DNA of 64,000 nt. Origin: Nocardioides mangrovicus (GTDB lineage Bacteria; Actinomycetota; Actinomycetes; Propionibacteriales; Nocardioidaceae). Below the pieces are notes generated by a model that ran no database searches, had not been told where the DNA came from, and saw only the letters and a list, made by a program, of their open reading frames with translations. A program made the position numbers and the translations under genes. Below are positions 6,838 through 14,344 of this stretch, piece by piece; position 1 is the stretch's first letter; every line of letters begins with the position of its first letter. The DNA is taken from the NCBI RefSeq assembly GCF_003674065.1, contig NZ_RDBE01000001.1, positions 628,599-692,598 of the forward strand. The letters run 5' to 3'.

Positions 6838-8430
6838 ATGTCCGACGCGAGCAAGCCCTACGACCTGGTGGTCGTCGGGGCCGGCATCAACGGCCTCGGT
6901 GTGGCCCGCGACGCCGCGAGCCGGGGGCTGCGCGTGGTGCTGCTGGAGCAGGACGACCTCTGCAGCGGCGTCTCGGCCTGGTCCGGTCGGCTGGTGCACG
7001 GCGGGCTGCGCTACCTCGAGCACCGCGACGTCGCGCTGGTGCGCGAGTCGCTGCGCGAGCGCGAGCGGCTGTTCCGGCTCGCGCCCCACCTCGTGCGCCC
7101 GAAGCGGCTCATCATGCCGTTCTACTCCCACAACAAGCGTCCGGCCTGGCTGATCCGGGTGGGCATGCTGGTCTACGACGCCCTCTCCTTCGACAAGCGC
7201 ACCGGCCGCCACGAGATCCTCAGCCGCTCGGCCCTGCTGCGCCGCTTCGCCGGGATCGACACCGACGGCCTGGGCGGTGCGGCGGTGTTCACCGACGGCC
7301 AGGTCGAGTACGCCGAGCGGCTCTGCGTCGAGGTGGCGTTGGCCGCGCGCGGGGCGGGTGCCGACATCCGCACCAAGGCCCGCGTGGAGGAGCCGCTGAT
7401 CGAGGGCGGCCAGGTGGTCGGCGTGCGCTACCGCGACACCAGCAGCGGGGGCGGCGACACGCTGCACGAGGTGCGCGGCCACGTGGTGCTCAACGTCGCG
7501 GGTCCCTGGATCGACCGGGTGTTTCGCCGGGGCGCGCCCGAGCAGCCCCGCCTCAACGGCGGCACGAAGGGCAGCCACCTGGTCGTCGACCCGTTCCCCG
7601 GCGCACCTGACGACGTCGTCTACTACGAGTCCAAGGCCGACGGCCGGCTCGTGCTGGTGATCCCCTGGATGGGCCGCTACCTGATCGGCACCACCGACCT
7701 GCGCTTCGACGACGACCCCTCGCTGGCGCGCTGCGACGCCGCAGAGATGTGCTACCTGCTCGAGGAGGTCAACACCCTCATCCCCGAGGCGCGGCTGACC
7801 CGCGACGACGTGCTCTTCACCTACTCCGGCGTGCGGCCGCTGCCCTACGCCCCCGACGTGGAGGAGTGGGAGATCCCGCGCAGCCACGTGCTCCACGACC
7901 ATGCCCCCGACCTGCCCAACGTGGTCACCGTCGTGGGCGGCAAGCTCACCACCTACCGGCAGCTGGCCGAGGACGCGGTCGACGACGTCTTCCGCCGGCT
8001 CGGGCGCACCGCGCCGCGCTGCGTGACGGCGTACCTGCCGCTGCCCGGCGCCGTCGGCGACCCGCGCGAGGTGGGGGAGGCGCTGACCGCGCTCGGGCTC
8101 TCCACCACCAGCGTCGTCCGGCTGGTGCAGCTCTACGGCGGCCGGGCTCTCGACGTCGTAGCCGCCGGCGGCCACGAGGTGCTCGACGAGGACTCCGGCG
8201 CCCTGGTGGCCGAGCTGTTCTTCGCGGTGGACCACGAGCTCGCGCGTACCCTCACCGACGTGCTCGCCCGCCGGCTGCTGCTCGCGTTCGAGCCCGGCCA
8301 CGGTCGCGAGGCCGCCGGGCGCGCGGCCGACCTGCTCGGCGAGCGGCTGGGCTGGAGCTCCGAGCAGCGTGCCTCGCAGCTGGCCGAGTACGAGGAGTGG
8401 CTGACCCGGCTGGCGGTCCCGGCGCCATGA
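6838..8430 (+). CDS. GlpD-like FAD-dependent (polyol) phosphate dehydrogenase
   Basis: 530 residues with the GlpD/EryB layout: dinucleotide-binding GAGINGLG (14-21), SWSGRLVHGGLRYLEHRD (FAD contact region), LIGTTDLRFDDD and VTVVGGKLTTYRQLAEDAVD, then the C-terminal helical domain. It is preceded by a strong AGGAGG site. The family oxidises glycerol 3-phosphate, or in EryB erythritol phosphate, passing electrons via FAD to the respiratory chain. The pairing with an FGGY kinase (ATGA overlap) and a SorC regulator recalls eryA/eryB/eryD more than a glp operon, and no glycerol facilitator is visible. Glycerol 3-phosphate remains a possible substrate. Confidence 0.8.
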   Translation: MSDASKPYDLVVVGAGINGLGVARDAASRGLRVVLLEQDDLCSGVSAWSGRLVHGGLRYLEHRDVALVRESLRERERLFRLAPHLVRPKRLIMPFYSHNKRPAWLIRVGMLVYDALSFDKRTGRHEILSRSALLRRFAGIDTDGLGGAAVFTDGQVEYAERLCVEVALAARGAGADIRTKARVEEPLIEGGQVVGVRYRDTSSGGGDTLHEVRGHVVLNVAGPWIDRVFRRGAPEQPRLNGGTKGSHLVVDPFPGAPDDVVYYESKADGRLVLVIPWMGRYLIGTTDLRFDDDPSLARCDAAEMCYLLEEVNTLIPEARLTRDDVLFTYSGVRPLPYAPDVEEWEIPRSHVLHDHAPDLPNVVTVVGGKLTTYRQLAEDAVDDVFRRLGRTAPRCVTAYLPLPGAVGDPREVGEALTALGLSTTSVVRLVQLYGGRALDVVAAGGHEVLDEDSGALVAELFFAVDHELARTLTDVLARRLLLAFEPGHGREAAGRAADLLGERLGWSSEQRASQLAEYEEWLTRLAVPAP

Positions 8431-9914
8431 GCCGCCGGCTGGCCGTCGCCTTGGACCTGGGGTCGAGCAGTGCTCGCACCGTGGTGGTCGACGCGGACGG
8501 CGAGGTGGTGGCCCAGGCCGGCCGGCCGACGGATCCGCAGTACCCGCAGCGCGGCTGGGTCGAGCTCGACCCGTGGCACCTGTGGCACGGGCTGCGCGAC
8601 TCCCTGGAGGAGGCGCTCGCCCACGCCGGCGCCACCACCGACGACATCGCCGGTGCCGGCGTCACCACCTCGCGCGAGACCTGCCTGGTCTGGGACCGCG
8701 CCACCGGCGAGCCGGTGCACCCGGCGATCATGTGGATGTCGAAGCAGACCGACGCCATCGTCGAGCGCTGGCGCGCCGATGGCCTCGACGAGGAGTTCCG
8801 CCGTCGCACCGGGCTCTTCAACGACTCCTTCTTCTCCGCCGCCAAGTACGCCTGGATCCTCGAGAACGTCGACGGCGCCCGGGCGCGGGCCGAGGCGGGG
8901 GAGCTGGCCGGCGGCACGCTCGACACCTGGCTGGTGTGGAACCTGACCGGCGGCCGCAGCCACGCCACCGACCCCAGCGAGGCCTCGCGTACCGCGCTGT
9001 ACTCGCTGGCCGACCTGGCCTGGGACGACGTCCTGCTCGAGGCCTGCGGGGTCCCGCGGGCGCTGCTGCCCGAGGTGCTCGACTCCGACGGCGACTTCGG
9101 CCAGGCCCGCCCCGCCGACCTGCAGCTGCCCGGCACGCGAGCCTTCGACGTCTCGGCCGTCATGGGCGACCAGATGGCGGGGATGTTCGGGCAGGGCTGC
9201 CTGGCCACCGGGGCGGTGAAGAACACCTTCGGCACCGCCGGCGTGCTCACCGCCAACACCGGTGAGCGCCCGGCGATCCTCGACGGGCTCACCGCCAGCG
9301 TCGGCTGGACCCTGGCCGGCACCACCGACTACGAGGCCGAAGGCGTCGTCTTCCACAGCGGCCAGACGCTGCAGTGGCTGCGGGAGAACCTGGGCGTGCT
9401 CGGCGAGGGCGAGCGCAGCGAGCAGGTGGCGGCGCAGGTCGAGGACAGCAACGGCGTCTACGTCGTGCCGGCCTTCGCCGGCATCTGCGCGCCGCGCTGG
9501 GTGCGCGACGCCGCCGCCGGCATCGTCGGGCTCACGCTGGAGACCCAGCGCGCCCACGTGGTCCGGGCCGGGCTGGAGGCGATGGCCTACCAGACCCGCG
9601 ACAACGTCGAGGCCTTCCGGGCCAGCGGCTACGAGGTGCCCGAGCTGCGCGTCGACGGCGGGGCCACCACCAACGAGCTGCTATGCCAGTTCCAGGCAGA
9701 CATCCTCGGCGTGCCCGTGCTGCGTCCCACCCAGCTCGAGCAGACCGCCATCGGCGTCGCGCACGTCGCCGGCGTCGCGGGCGGCCTGTGGCAGCTGGGC
9801 GACCTGGCCGAGCGGTGGCAGGTGGAGCGGGTCTTCGAGCCGCAGATGTCGCCCGACCGGCGCGAGAGCCTCTACGCCGGCTGGCGCGAGGCCGTCCGCA
9901 GCGTCGTCGGGTGA
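8427..9914 (+). CDS. FGGY-family carbohydrate kinase, GlpK-like
   Basis: 495 residues with both FGGY domains: VALDLGSSSART at the N-terminus and DGGATTNELLCQFQADILG near 404-423. It aligns closely with glycerol kinase. Residues at GlpK positions Arg83, Glu84 and Trp103 are kept at the same numbers, and the Asp-Gln pair is present (MGDQMAG, 248-249). Phe135 occupies the place where, from memory, GlpK has the substrate-contacting Tyr135, and the segment after the Trp reads MSKQT instead of a QDRRT-like sequence. The ATGA overlap with the dehydrogenase gene means the two act in sequence. Inferred role: ATP-dependent phosphorylation of glycerol or a larger polyol; the substitutions favour a non-glycerol substrate but do not prove it. 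Confidence 0.8.
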   Translation: MSRRLAVALDLGSSSARTVVVDADGEVVAQAGRPTDPQYPQRGWVELDPWHLWHGLRDSLEEALAHAGATTDDIAGAGVTTSRETCLVWDRATGEPVHPAIMWMSKQTDAIVERWRADGLDEEFRRRTGLFNDSFFSAAKYAWILENVDGARARAEAGELAGGTLDTWLVWNLTGGRSHATDPSEASRTALYSLADLAWDDVLLEACGVPRALLPEVLDSDGDFGQARPADLQLPGTRAFDVSAVMGDQMAGMFGQGCLATGAVKNTFGTAGVLTANTGERPAILDGLTASVGWTLAGTTDYEAEGVVFHSGQTLQWLRENLGVLGEGERSEQVAAQVEDSNGVYVVPAFAGICAPRWVRDAAAGIVGLTLETQRAHVVRAGLEAMAYQTRDNVEAFRASGYEVPELRVDGGATTNELLCQFQADILGVPVLRPTQLEQTAIGVAHVAGVAGGLWQLGDLAERWQVERVFEPQMSPDRRESLYAGWREAVRSVVG

Positions 9915-9931
9915 GGTCGCAGACTGACCGT

Positions 9932-10639
9932 GTGACCTCGACCGAGCTGACGGTGGTGCGCCGGCCGGCGCCGGTGAGCGGTCGGAGCGACCTCGACGCG
10001 GTCAAGGCGGCCTTCGACGCACTCGACCCCGACGCCGGTGACGGTGCGACACTGCTGCTGGGCCGGTGTGCACCGACGGCGGCCTTCACCCGCCGCGACG
10101 CGCTGCTGCCGGGCTACCACGAGGCCTGTGCCGTGGCGCTCGAGCGCGGCTTCGAGCCGGTGCTGCGCCCGGTCGGCGGGCACCTGGCCGCCTACGACGA
10201 GGGCAGCCTGGTGGTGCACCTGTGGCAGCCGCTGCGCGAGGCCCGCGAGGGCATCCGGTCGCGCTTCGAGCGCCTCGGCACCGCCCTGGGCGAGGCGCTG
10301 AGCGGACTCGGCGTCCCCGACGTCCGCCTCGGCGCGGTGCCGGGGGAGTACTGCGACGGCGAGTGGAGCCTCAACCACGCCGGGCGCCACAAGCTGGTCG
10401 GCACCGGCCAGCGCATCAGCCGCAACGGCTACCTGTTCTCCGCGGTCGTCGTCGTCACCGGCGCCGACCGGCTGCGCTCGCTGCTGGTGCCGGCCTACGA
10501 CGCGCTCGGCCTCGGGCTCGACCCCGAGACGGTGGGCGAGGTGTCGGCGAGCGTGCCGGGGATCGGGGTGGAGCAGGTGGCCGAGGCGGTGGCAGAGGCG
10601 GTGGCAGAGGCGGTGGCAGAGGCCCTCGGCGCCGGCTAG
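9932..10639 (+). CDS. Lipoate/octanoate transferase of the LplA/LipB/LipL (PF03099-like) family
   Basis: 235 residues from a GTG 17 bp after the kinase stop. Seen: RPVGGHLAAYDEG (79-91), equivalent to the RxxGGGxxxHD-type substrate loop, and PGEYCDGEWSL (Cys141) followed by GRHKLVGTGQR (Lys154). A Cys in a PGxYCxG context followed by the Lys is what I know from LipL-type octanoyl/lipoyl amidotransferases, whereas ATP-using LplA ligases lack that Cys. Placed at the end of the operon, it probably loads the stand-alone lipoyl carrier at 3296-3538. The C-terminus ends in VAEA repeats encoded by a 12-bp tandem. It overlaps the convergent dehydrogenase gene by 4 bp. Confidence 0.75.
   Translation: MTSTELTVVRRPAPVSGRSDLDAVKAAFDALDPDAGDGATLLLGRCAPTAAFTRRDALLPGYHEACAVALERGFEPVLRPVGGHLAAYDEGSLVVHLWQPLREAREGIRSRFERLGTALGEALSGLGVPDVRLGAVPGEYCDGEWSLNHAGRHKLVGTGQRISRNGYLFSAVVVVTGADRLRSLLVPAYDALGLGLDPETVGEVSASVPGIGVEQVAEAVAEAVAEAVAEALGAG
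10583..10618 (+). repeat. 12-bp tandem repeat inside the lipoyl-transferase gene
   Basis: Three exact copies of GAGGCGGTGGCA lie in frame and encode the C-terminal tail Glu-Ala-Val-Ala repeated. A degenerate copy precedes them at about 10571. The unit is a multiple of three, so slippage would change the tail length without a frameshift. Confidence 0.9.
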
Positions 10640-11787
10640 GTCCGCTCGGCCAGCGCTGCGGCGTTGCGGGCGGCGAGGTCGAGGGCGCACTCGCGCGGCG
10701 TACGCCCGGACCGGGCCGCGTCGTCGAGCACGGTGGTGACGAGGCGGTGCATGACCGCGTCGATCTTGGCGAAGGAGGAGTCGGCGTCGGGAGCGATGTC
10801 GCCGAAGACGACCCACCACCACCAGGCGTTGGTCATCACGTTGGCCAGGAAGTCGGGCACGACCAGCACGCCGCGAGAGGTCAGGGCGGCCTCGGCGTCG
10901 GGGAGCGTGGGCAGGTTGGCGCCCTCGACGACGATCGGCGCCCGCACGCGGTCGGCGTCCTCGGCGGTGATGACGTACGACATCGCGGCCGGCACCAGCA
11001 GGTCGCACGGCACGTCGAGCCAGGAGTCGTCGGTGGCGACGGCGCCCTCGGGCAGCCTGCCGCGGTCGATGACGCCGAGTCCGTCGCGGCCGGCCAGCAG
11101 CGCCTCGACGTCGAGGCCGGCGTCGTCGCGCACGAGGCCGGCGCGGTCGGCGACGGCCACCACGCGCACTCCGGCGGCGGCCAGGTAGCGCGCCGCCGCG
11201 CCGCCGATGGAGCCGAAGCCCTGCACCACCGCGGTGTCGATCGGCAGCCCGTGGTGGGCGGCGGCCTCGAGCGCGGCGCGGGCGACGCCGTAGCCGCCGA
11301 CGACGTCGCCCAGAGAGATGCCGCCGACGCTGCGGGCGAACGCCTCGGCCAGCCGGTCGCGGGCCGCCGGGGCGTCGTCGAGGGTGGCGAAGACGGCCTC
11401 GACCGTGGAGGCCAGGCCGAGCTCGGCGGCCACCACGTCGAGCGTCTCCTGCCGCAGCCCGAAGTCCTCGCCGGTGTTCCACTGCTCGCGGACCACCGGC
11501 AGCACGGCGGCCAGGAAGCGTCGCAGCACCTCGATCGCCTCGGGGTCGGCCGGGTCGACGTCGATGCCGCCCTTGCCGCCGCCCAGCGGCAGGTAGCGGT
11601 CGGCCGGGTCGTAGACCAGCGCCTCCTTGCGGCTCATGCCCTGCGCGAGCCCGCGCACCTCGGCCAGCGTGCAGCCCTCGCGCAGCCGCAGGCCGCCGCT
11701 GGCCAGGCCGTGCACCAGCCGGTCGATGACCACCCAGCCCCGGCGTCCGGTCACCGGGTCGGTCCAGGCGATCTCCAGCAGGCTCAT
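10636..11787 (-). CDS. Glu/Leu/Phe/Val dehydrogenase family protein
   Basis: 383 residues. The N-terminal substrate domain carries GGLRLREG, the K-containing MSRKEALVYDP block and the catalytic-lysine motif LPLGGGKGGIDVDP. The Rossmann domain carries VVQGFGSIGGAAARYLAAAG. The late motif VEGANLPTLPDAEAAL also fits the family. These enzymes interconvert L-amino acids and 2-oxo acids with NAD(P). It overlaps the downstream end of the ThDP enzyme gene (ATGA), so the pair is co-translated. It may generate the 2-oxo acid that the partner then uses. Specificity among Glu, Leu, Val, Phe or another amino acid cannot be assigned. Confidence 0.85.
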   Translation of the reverse strand: MSLLEIAWTDPVTGRRGWVVIDRLVHGLASGGLRLREGCTLAEVRGLAQGMSRKEALVYDPADRYLPLGGGKGGIDVDPADPEAIEVLRRFLAAVLPVVREQWNTGEDFGLRQETLDVVAAELGLASTVEAVFATLDDAPAARDRLAEAFARSVGGISLGDVVGGYGVARAALEAAAHHGLPIDTAVVQGFGSIGGAAARYLAAAGVRVVAVADRAGLVRDDAGLDVEALLAGRDGLGVIDRGRLPEGAVATDDSWLDVPCDLLVPAAMSYVITAEDADRVRAPIVVEGANLPTLPDAEAALTSRGVLVVPDFLANVMTNAWWWWVVFGDIAPDADSSFAKIDAVMHRLVTTVLDDAARSGRTPRECALDLAARNAAALAERT

Positions 11788-13397
11788 GGGCGCACCACCA
11801 GGTGGATCACCGTGGGCCGGTCGGCGGCGAACGCGGCGGTGACGGCGCCGCTGAGCCCGTCGACGTCGTCGAGCCGTACGCCGTGGCACCCCAACGACTT
11901 GCCCAGTGCGGCGAAGTCGGGGGAGGGGAGATCGACCGCGTGGACCGGGTCGCCTCGCTCGGCCATCTCGTTCCTGATCTCGCCGTAGCCGCCGTTGTCG
12001 ACGACGACGACCGGCAGCGCGAGCGCCTGCTCGGCTGCCGTGGCCAGCTCGGCGACGGTGAACATGACCCCGCCGTCGCCCAGCAGCGCCAGCACCGGGC
12101 GGCCGGGGTGCGCCAGCTTCACGCCGATGGCCGCCGGCAGGGCGTAGCCGAGGGTGCCGTAGCCCGACGGGAACAGGTAGGCACCCGGTGCGTACGCCGG
12201 CAGGTGGGCCAGTGCGCCCAGGTAGCTGACCATCGCGTTGTCGGCGGCGACGACGGCGTCGCGGGCCAGCGCCGCAGCCAGCGCCGCGACCAGCTCGAGC
12301 CACGCAGCGCCCTCCTCCTGCGACTCGGCGAGCTTGCGCTCGCGCCAGGTGGCGACGTCGACCTCGCGCGTCGCCTCGCCCAACCGAGCGAGGATCGCCT
12401 GCAGGGACAGGGATGCGTCGCCCACGACGGCCACCTCGGGGGAGGCGTTGGTGAGGACGCCGACGGGGTCGACGTCGACACGCACGAGCCGGCCGGCTAC
12501 CGGCAGCGGGCCGTACCAGAGGTCGGCGGGGGCCAGCTCGGTGCCCACCGCGAGCACGACGTCGGCCTGCTCGACCAGCGCGGCCACGGCCGGCAGGTGG
12601 ATGCCGGCGCCGAGCGCGAGCGGGTGATCCTCGGGCAGGACGCCCTTGCCGTTGGCGGTGGTGACCACCGGCGCGCCCAGCCGCTCGGCGACCGCGCGGA
12701 CCTCCGCGGCCGCGCCGCGGGCGCCGCCCCCGACCACGATCACCGGTGCGGTGGCGGCCGAGAGCCGTGCCACCGCAGCCGCGACGGCTGCCTGCGGCGG
12801 TGTGGCCGGCGCCACCTCGGCGACGAGCACCGGCCCGGTGTCGGCGTCCTCCTCGAGCACGTCGAGCGGCACCTCCAGGTGCACCGGCCGGGGTCGTCCG
12901 GAGGTCATGATCGCGAACGCCTGCGCCACCGCCGTCGGGATCTCGGCGACGCTGGTGGGGCGCAGGCTCGCCGCGGCGACGGCGGCCATCGCGCCCTGCT
13001 GGTCGCGGGTCTCGTGGAGCAGGCCCTGCCCGAGCGTCGGCTGCCGCAGCGGCATGCCGGGGGAGACGACGAGCACCGGCACGGAGTCCGAGTACGCCTG
13101 CCCCACGGCGGTGGCGACGTTGAGCACCGCGGGTCCGCTGGTCACCAGGGCCACCCCGACACGCCCGGTGCTGCGCGCGTACCCGTCGGCGGCGTAGCCC
13201 GCGCCCTGCTCGTGACGAGTGCCGACGTGGCGGACGCCGTAACGCGCCAGGTGCCGGTAGATCTCCAGGTTGTGCGTGCCGGGGATGCCGAAGGCGAGGT
13301 CCACCCCGTGCGCGGCCAGGGCCGCCACGAGCGCCTCACCTCCCCTCACGCGTCGCAGTATGGCCGGTCGAGCGCCGCCCGCCGAAACGCCGAGCAT
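11784..13397 (-). CDS. ThDP-dependent acetolactate synthase-like / 2-oxoacid decarboxylase-like enzyme
   Basis: 537 residues with the three-domain ThDP fold: an N-terminal domain with FGIPGTHNLEIYR and catalytic Glu in HEQGAGYAADGYAR, a central domain with the GGGARG nucleotide-like loop, and a C-terminal ThDP motif ALLGDGGVMFTVAELATA plus VVVDNGGYGEI. It resembles the group that includes 5-guanidino-2-oxopentanoate decarboxylase more than true IlvB, and there is no IlvN-type small subunit. It precedes an amino-acid dehydrogenase gene and is divergent from an amino-acid ABC importer, which supports decarboxylation of an amino-acid-derived 2-oxo acid. A GTG at 13349 (start of the RGGEAL segment) is an alternative, more family-like start. 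Confidence 0.75.
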   Translation of the reverse strand: MLGVSAGGARPAILRRVRGGEALVAALAAHGVDLAFGIPGTHNLEIYRHLARYGVRHVGTRHEQGAGYAADGYARSTGRVGVALVTSGPAVLNVATAVGQAYSDSVPVLVVSPGMPLRQPTLGQGLLHETRDQQGAMAAVAAASLRPTSVAEIPTAVAQAFAIMTSGRPRPVHLEVPLDVLEEDADTGPVLVAEVAPATPPQAAVAAAVARLSAATAPVIVVGGGARGAAAEVRAVAERLGAPVVTTANGKGVLPEDHPLALGAGIHLPAVAALVEQADVVLAVGTELAPADLWYGPLPVAGRLVRVDVDPVGVLTNASPEVAVVGDASLSLQAILARLGEATREVDVATWRERKLAESQEEGAAWLELVAALAAALARDAVVAADNAMVSYLGALAHLPAYAPGAYLFPSGYGTLGYALPAAIGVKLAHPGRPVLALLGDGGVMFTVAELATAAEQALALPVVVVDNGGYGEIRNEMAERGDPVHAVDLPSPDFAALGKSLGCHGVRLDDVDGLSGAVTAAFAADRPTVIHLVVRP

Positions 13398-13461
13398 GTA
13401 GCCTCCCGACCTACTTCGATGCCCCGCTGATGCTCCAGCCGACCGTGGAGGGAACCCTCAC

Positions 13462-14331
13462 ATGCCGCTGCACCGTCTGACCGCCGCCGTCGGCGCCGCC
13501 GTCCTGATCGCGACCATGGCCGGCTGCGGGTCGTCGGGAGGCTCGTCGGGCTCGTCCTCGGGCGGGTTCGGCGACTGCAAGGTCACCAGCAAGAAGAACT
13601 CGATCAAGATCAAGCCGGTGAAGTCCGGCACCCTCACGGTGGAGACCACGCTGCCGGCCCAGGGCTGGTGGAACGGCACCACGCCGAAGTCGATCAAGTC
13701 CGGCTACGAGTACTGCATGGGTGCCGAGCTGGCCAACATGGCCGGGCTCTCCTCGGTGACGGTCAAGAACGTCTCCTTCGACCAGCTCGTCGCCGGTCGC
13801 ACCAACACCTTCGACATCGCGCTGGCGGAGATCTCGATCACCCCCGAGCGGCAGAAGGTCGTCGACTTCTCCAAGGCCTACTTCGACTCCAACGTCGGCG
13901 TGCTGGCCAAGAAGGACGCCGGCGTCACCAACGACAACGTGCAGGACAAGACCTGCGGCGCGTACTCGGGCACCACCTCGGTGGACTTCATCAAGGACAA
14001 GCTCAAGTGCAAGAACGAGAAGATCTTCCCCAACTCCCAGGCGCTCTACCAGGCCGTGCTCTCGGGCCAGATCGACGCTGCGTTCCTCGACACCGCGATC
14101 GTGCTGGCCGAGGCCAAGGCCACCAACGGCAAGCTGGCCGTCGTCGGCCAGTACAAGACCGGTGAGCAGTACGGCGCGATCTACCCCAAGAACTCGGCCA
14201 ACGAGAGCGCCCTCGACAAGGGCATCTCGACGCTGATGAGCGACGGCACGCTGGACCAGCTCTCCAAGAGCTACCTGGGCCCGGCCTTCGGTGGCGACCC
14301 GTCGTCGGTGCCGATCTGGACCATCAAGTAG
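13462..14331 (+). CDS. Amino-acid ABC transporter substrate-binding lipoprotein
   Basis: 289 residues. A lipoprotein signal peptide ends in the lipobox MAGC (Cys22) and is followed by a Gly/Ser-rich linker. The family-3 solute-binding fold shows as VSFDQLVAGRTNTFDIALAEISITPERQKVVDFSKAYFDSNVGVLAKK. Preceded by GGAGGGA. It is the first gene of a three-gene importer and is divergent (64 bp) from the ThDP enzyme gene. The expected ligand class is a polar amino acid. Internal Cys pairs (CGA and CKN around 160-185) may form a disulfide. Confidence 0.88.
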   Translation: MPLHRLTAAVGAAVLIATMAGCGSSGGSSGSSSGGFGDCKVTSKKNSIKIKPVKSGTLTVETTLPAQGWWNGTTPKSIKSGYEYCMGAELANMAGLSSVTVKNVSFDQLVAGRTNTFDIALAEISITPERQKVVDFSKAYFDSNVGVLAKKDAGVTNDNVQDKTCGAYSGTTSVDFIKDKLKCKNEKIFPNSQALYQAVLSGQIDAAFLDTAIVLAEAKATNGKLAVVGQYKTGEQYGAIYPKNSANESALDKGISTLMSDGTLDQLSKSYLGPAFGGDPSSVPIWTIK

Positions 14332-14344
14332 CACGGGGCTCGCG

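Noticed and set aside
6838..9914. Simple glycerol (glpD-glpK) operon
   Set aside because: The pairing with aldolase, E1/E2, LipL-like genes and a shared SorC operator, no facilitator, and Phe135 in the kinase make this too simple, although glycerol as substrate is not excluded.
10583..10618. Short tandem repeats as a CRISPR array
   Set aside because: The 12-bp units are contiguous with no spacers and lie in frame in a gene; no cas genes occur in the window.
11784..13397. Acetolactate synthase large subunit (ilvB)
   Set aside because: No regulatory subunit gene follows, and the neighbours (amino-acid dehydrogenase, amino-acid importer) and the FGIPGTHNLEIYR-type start fit a decarboxylase-like member better.
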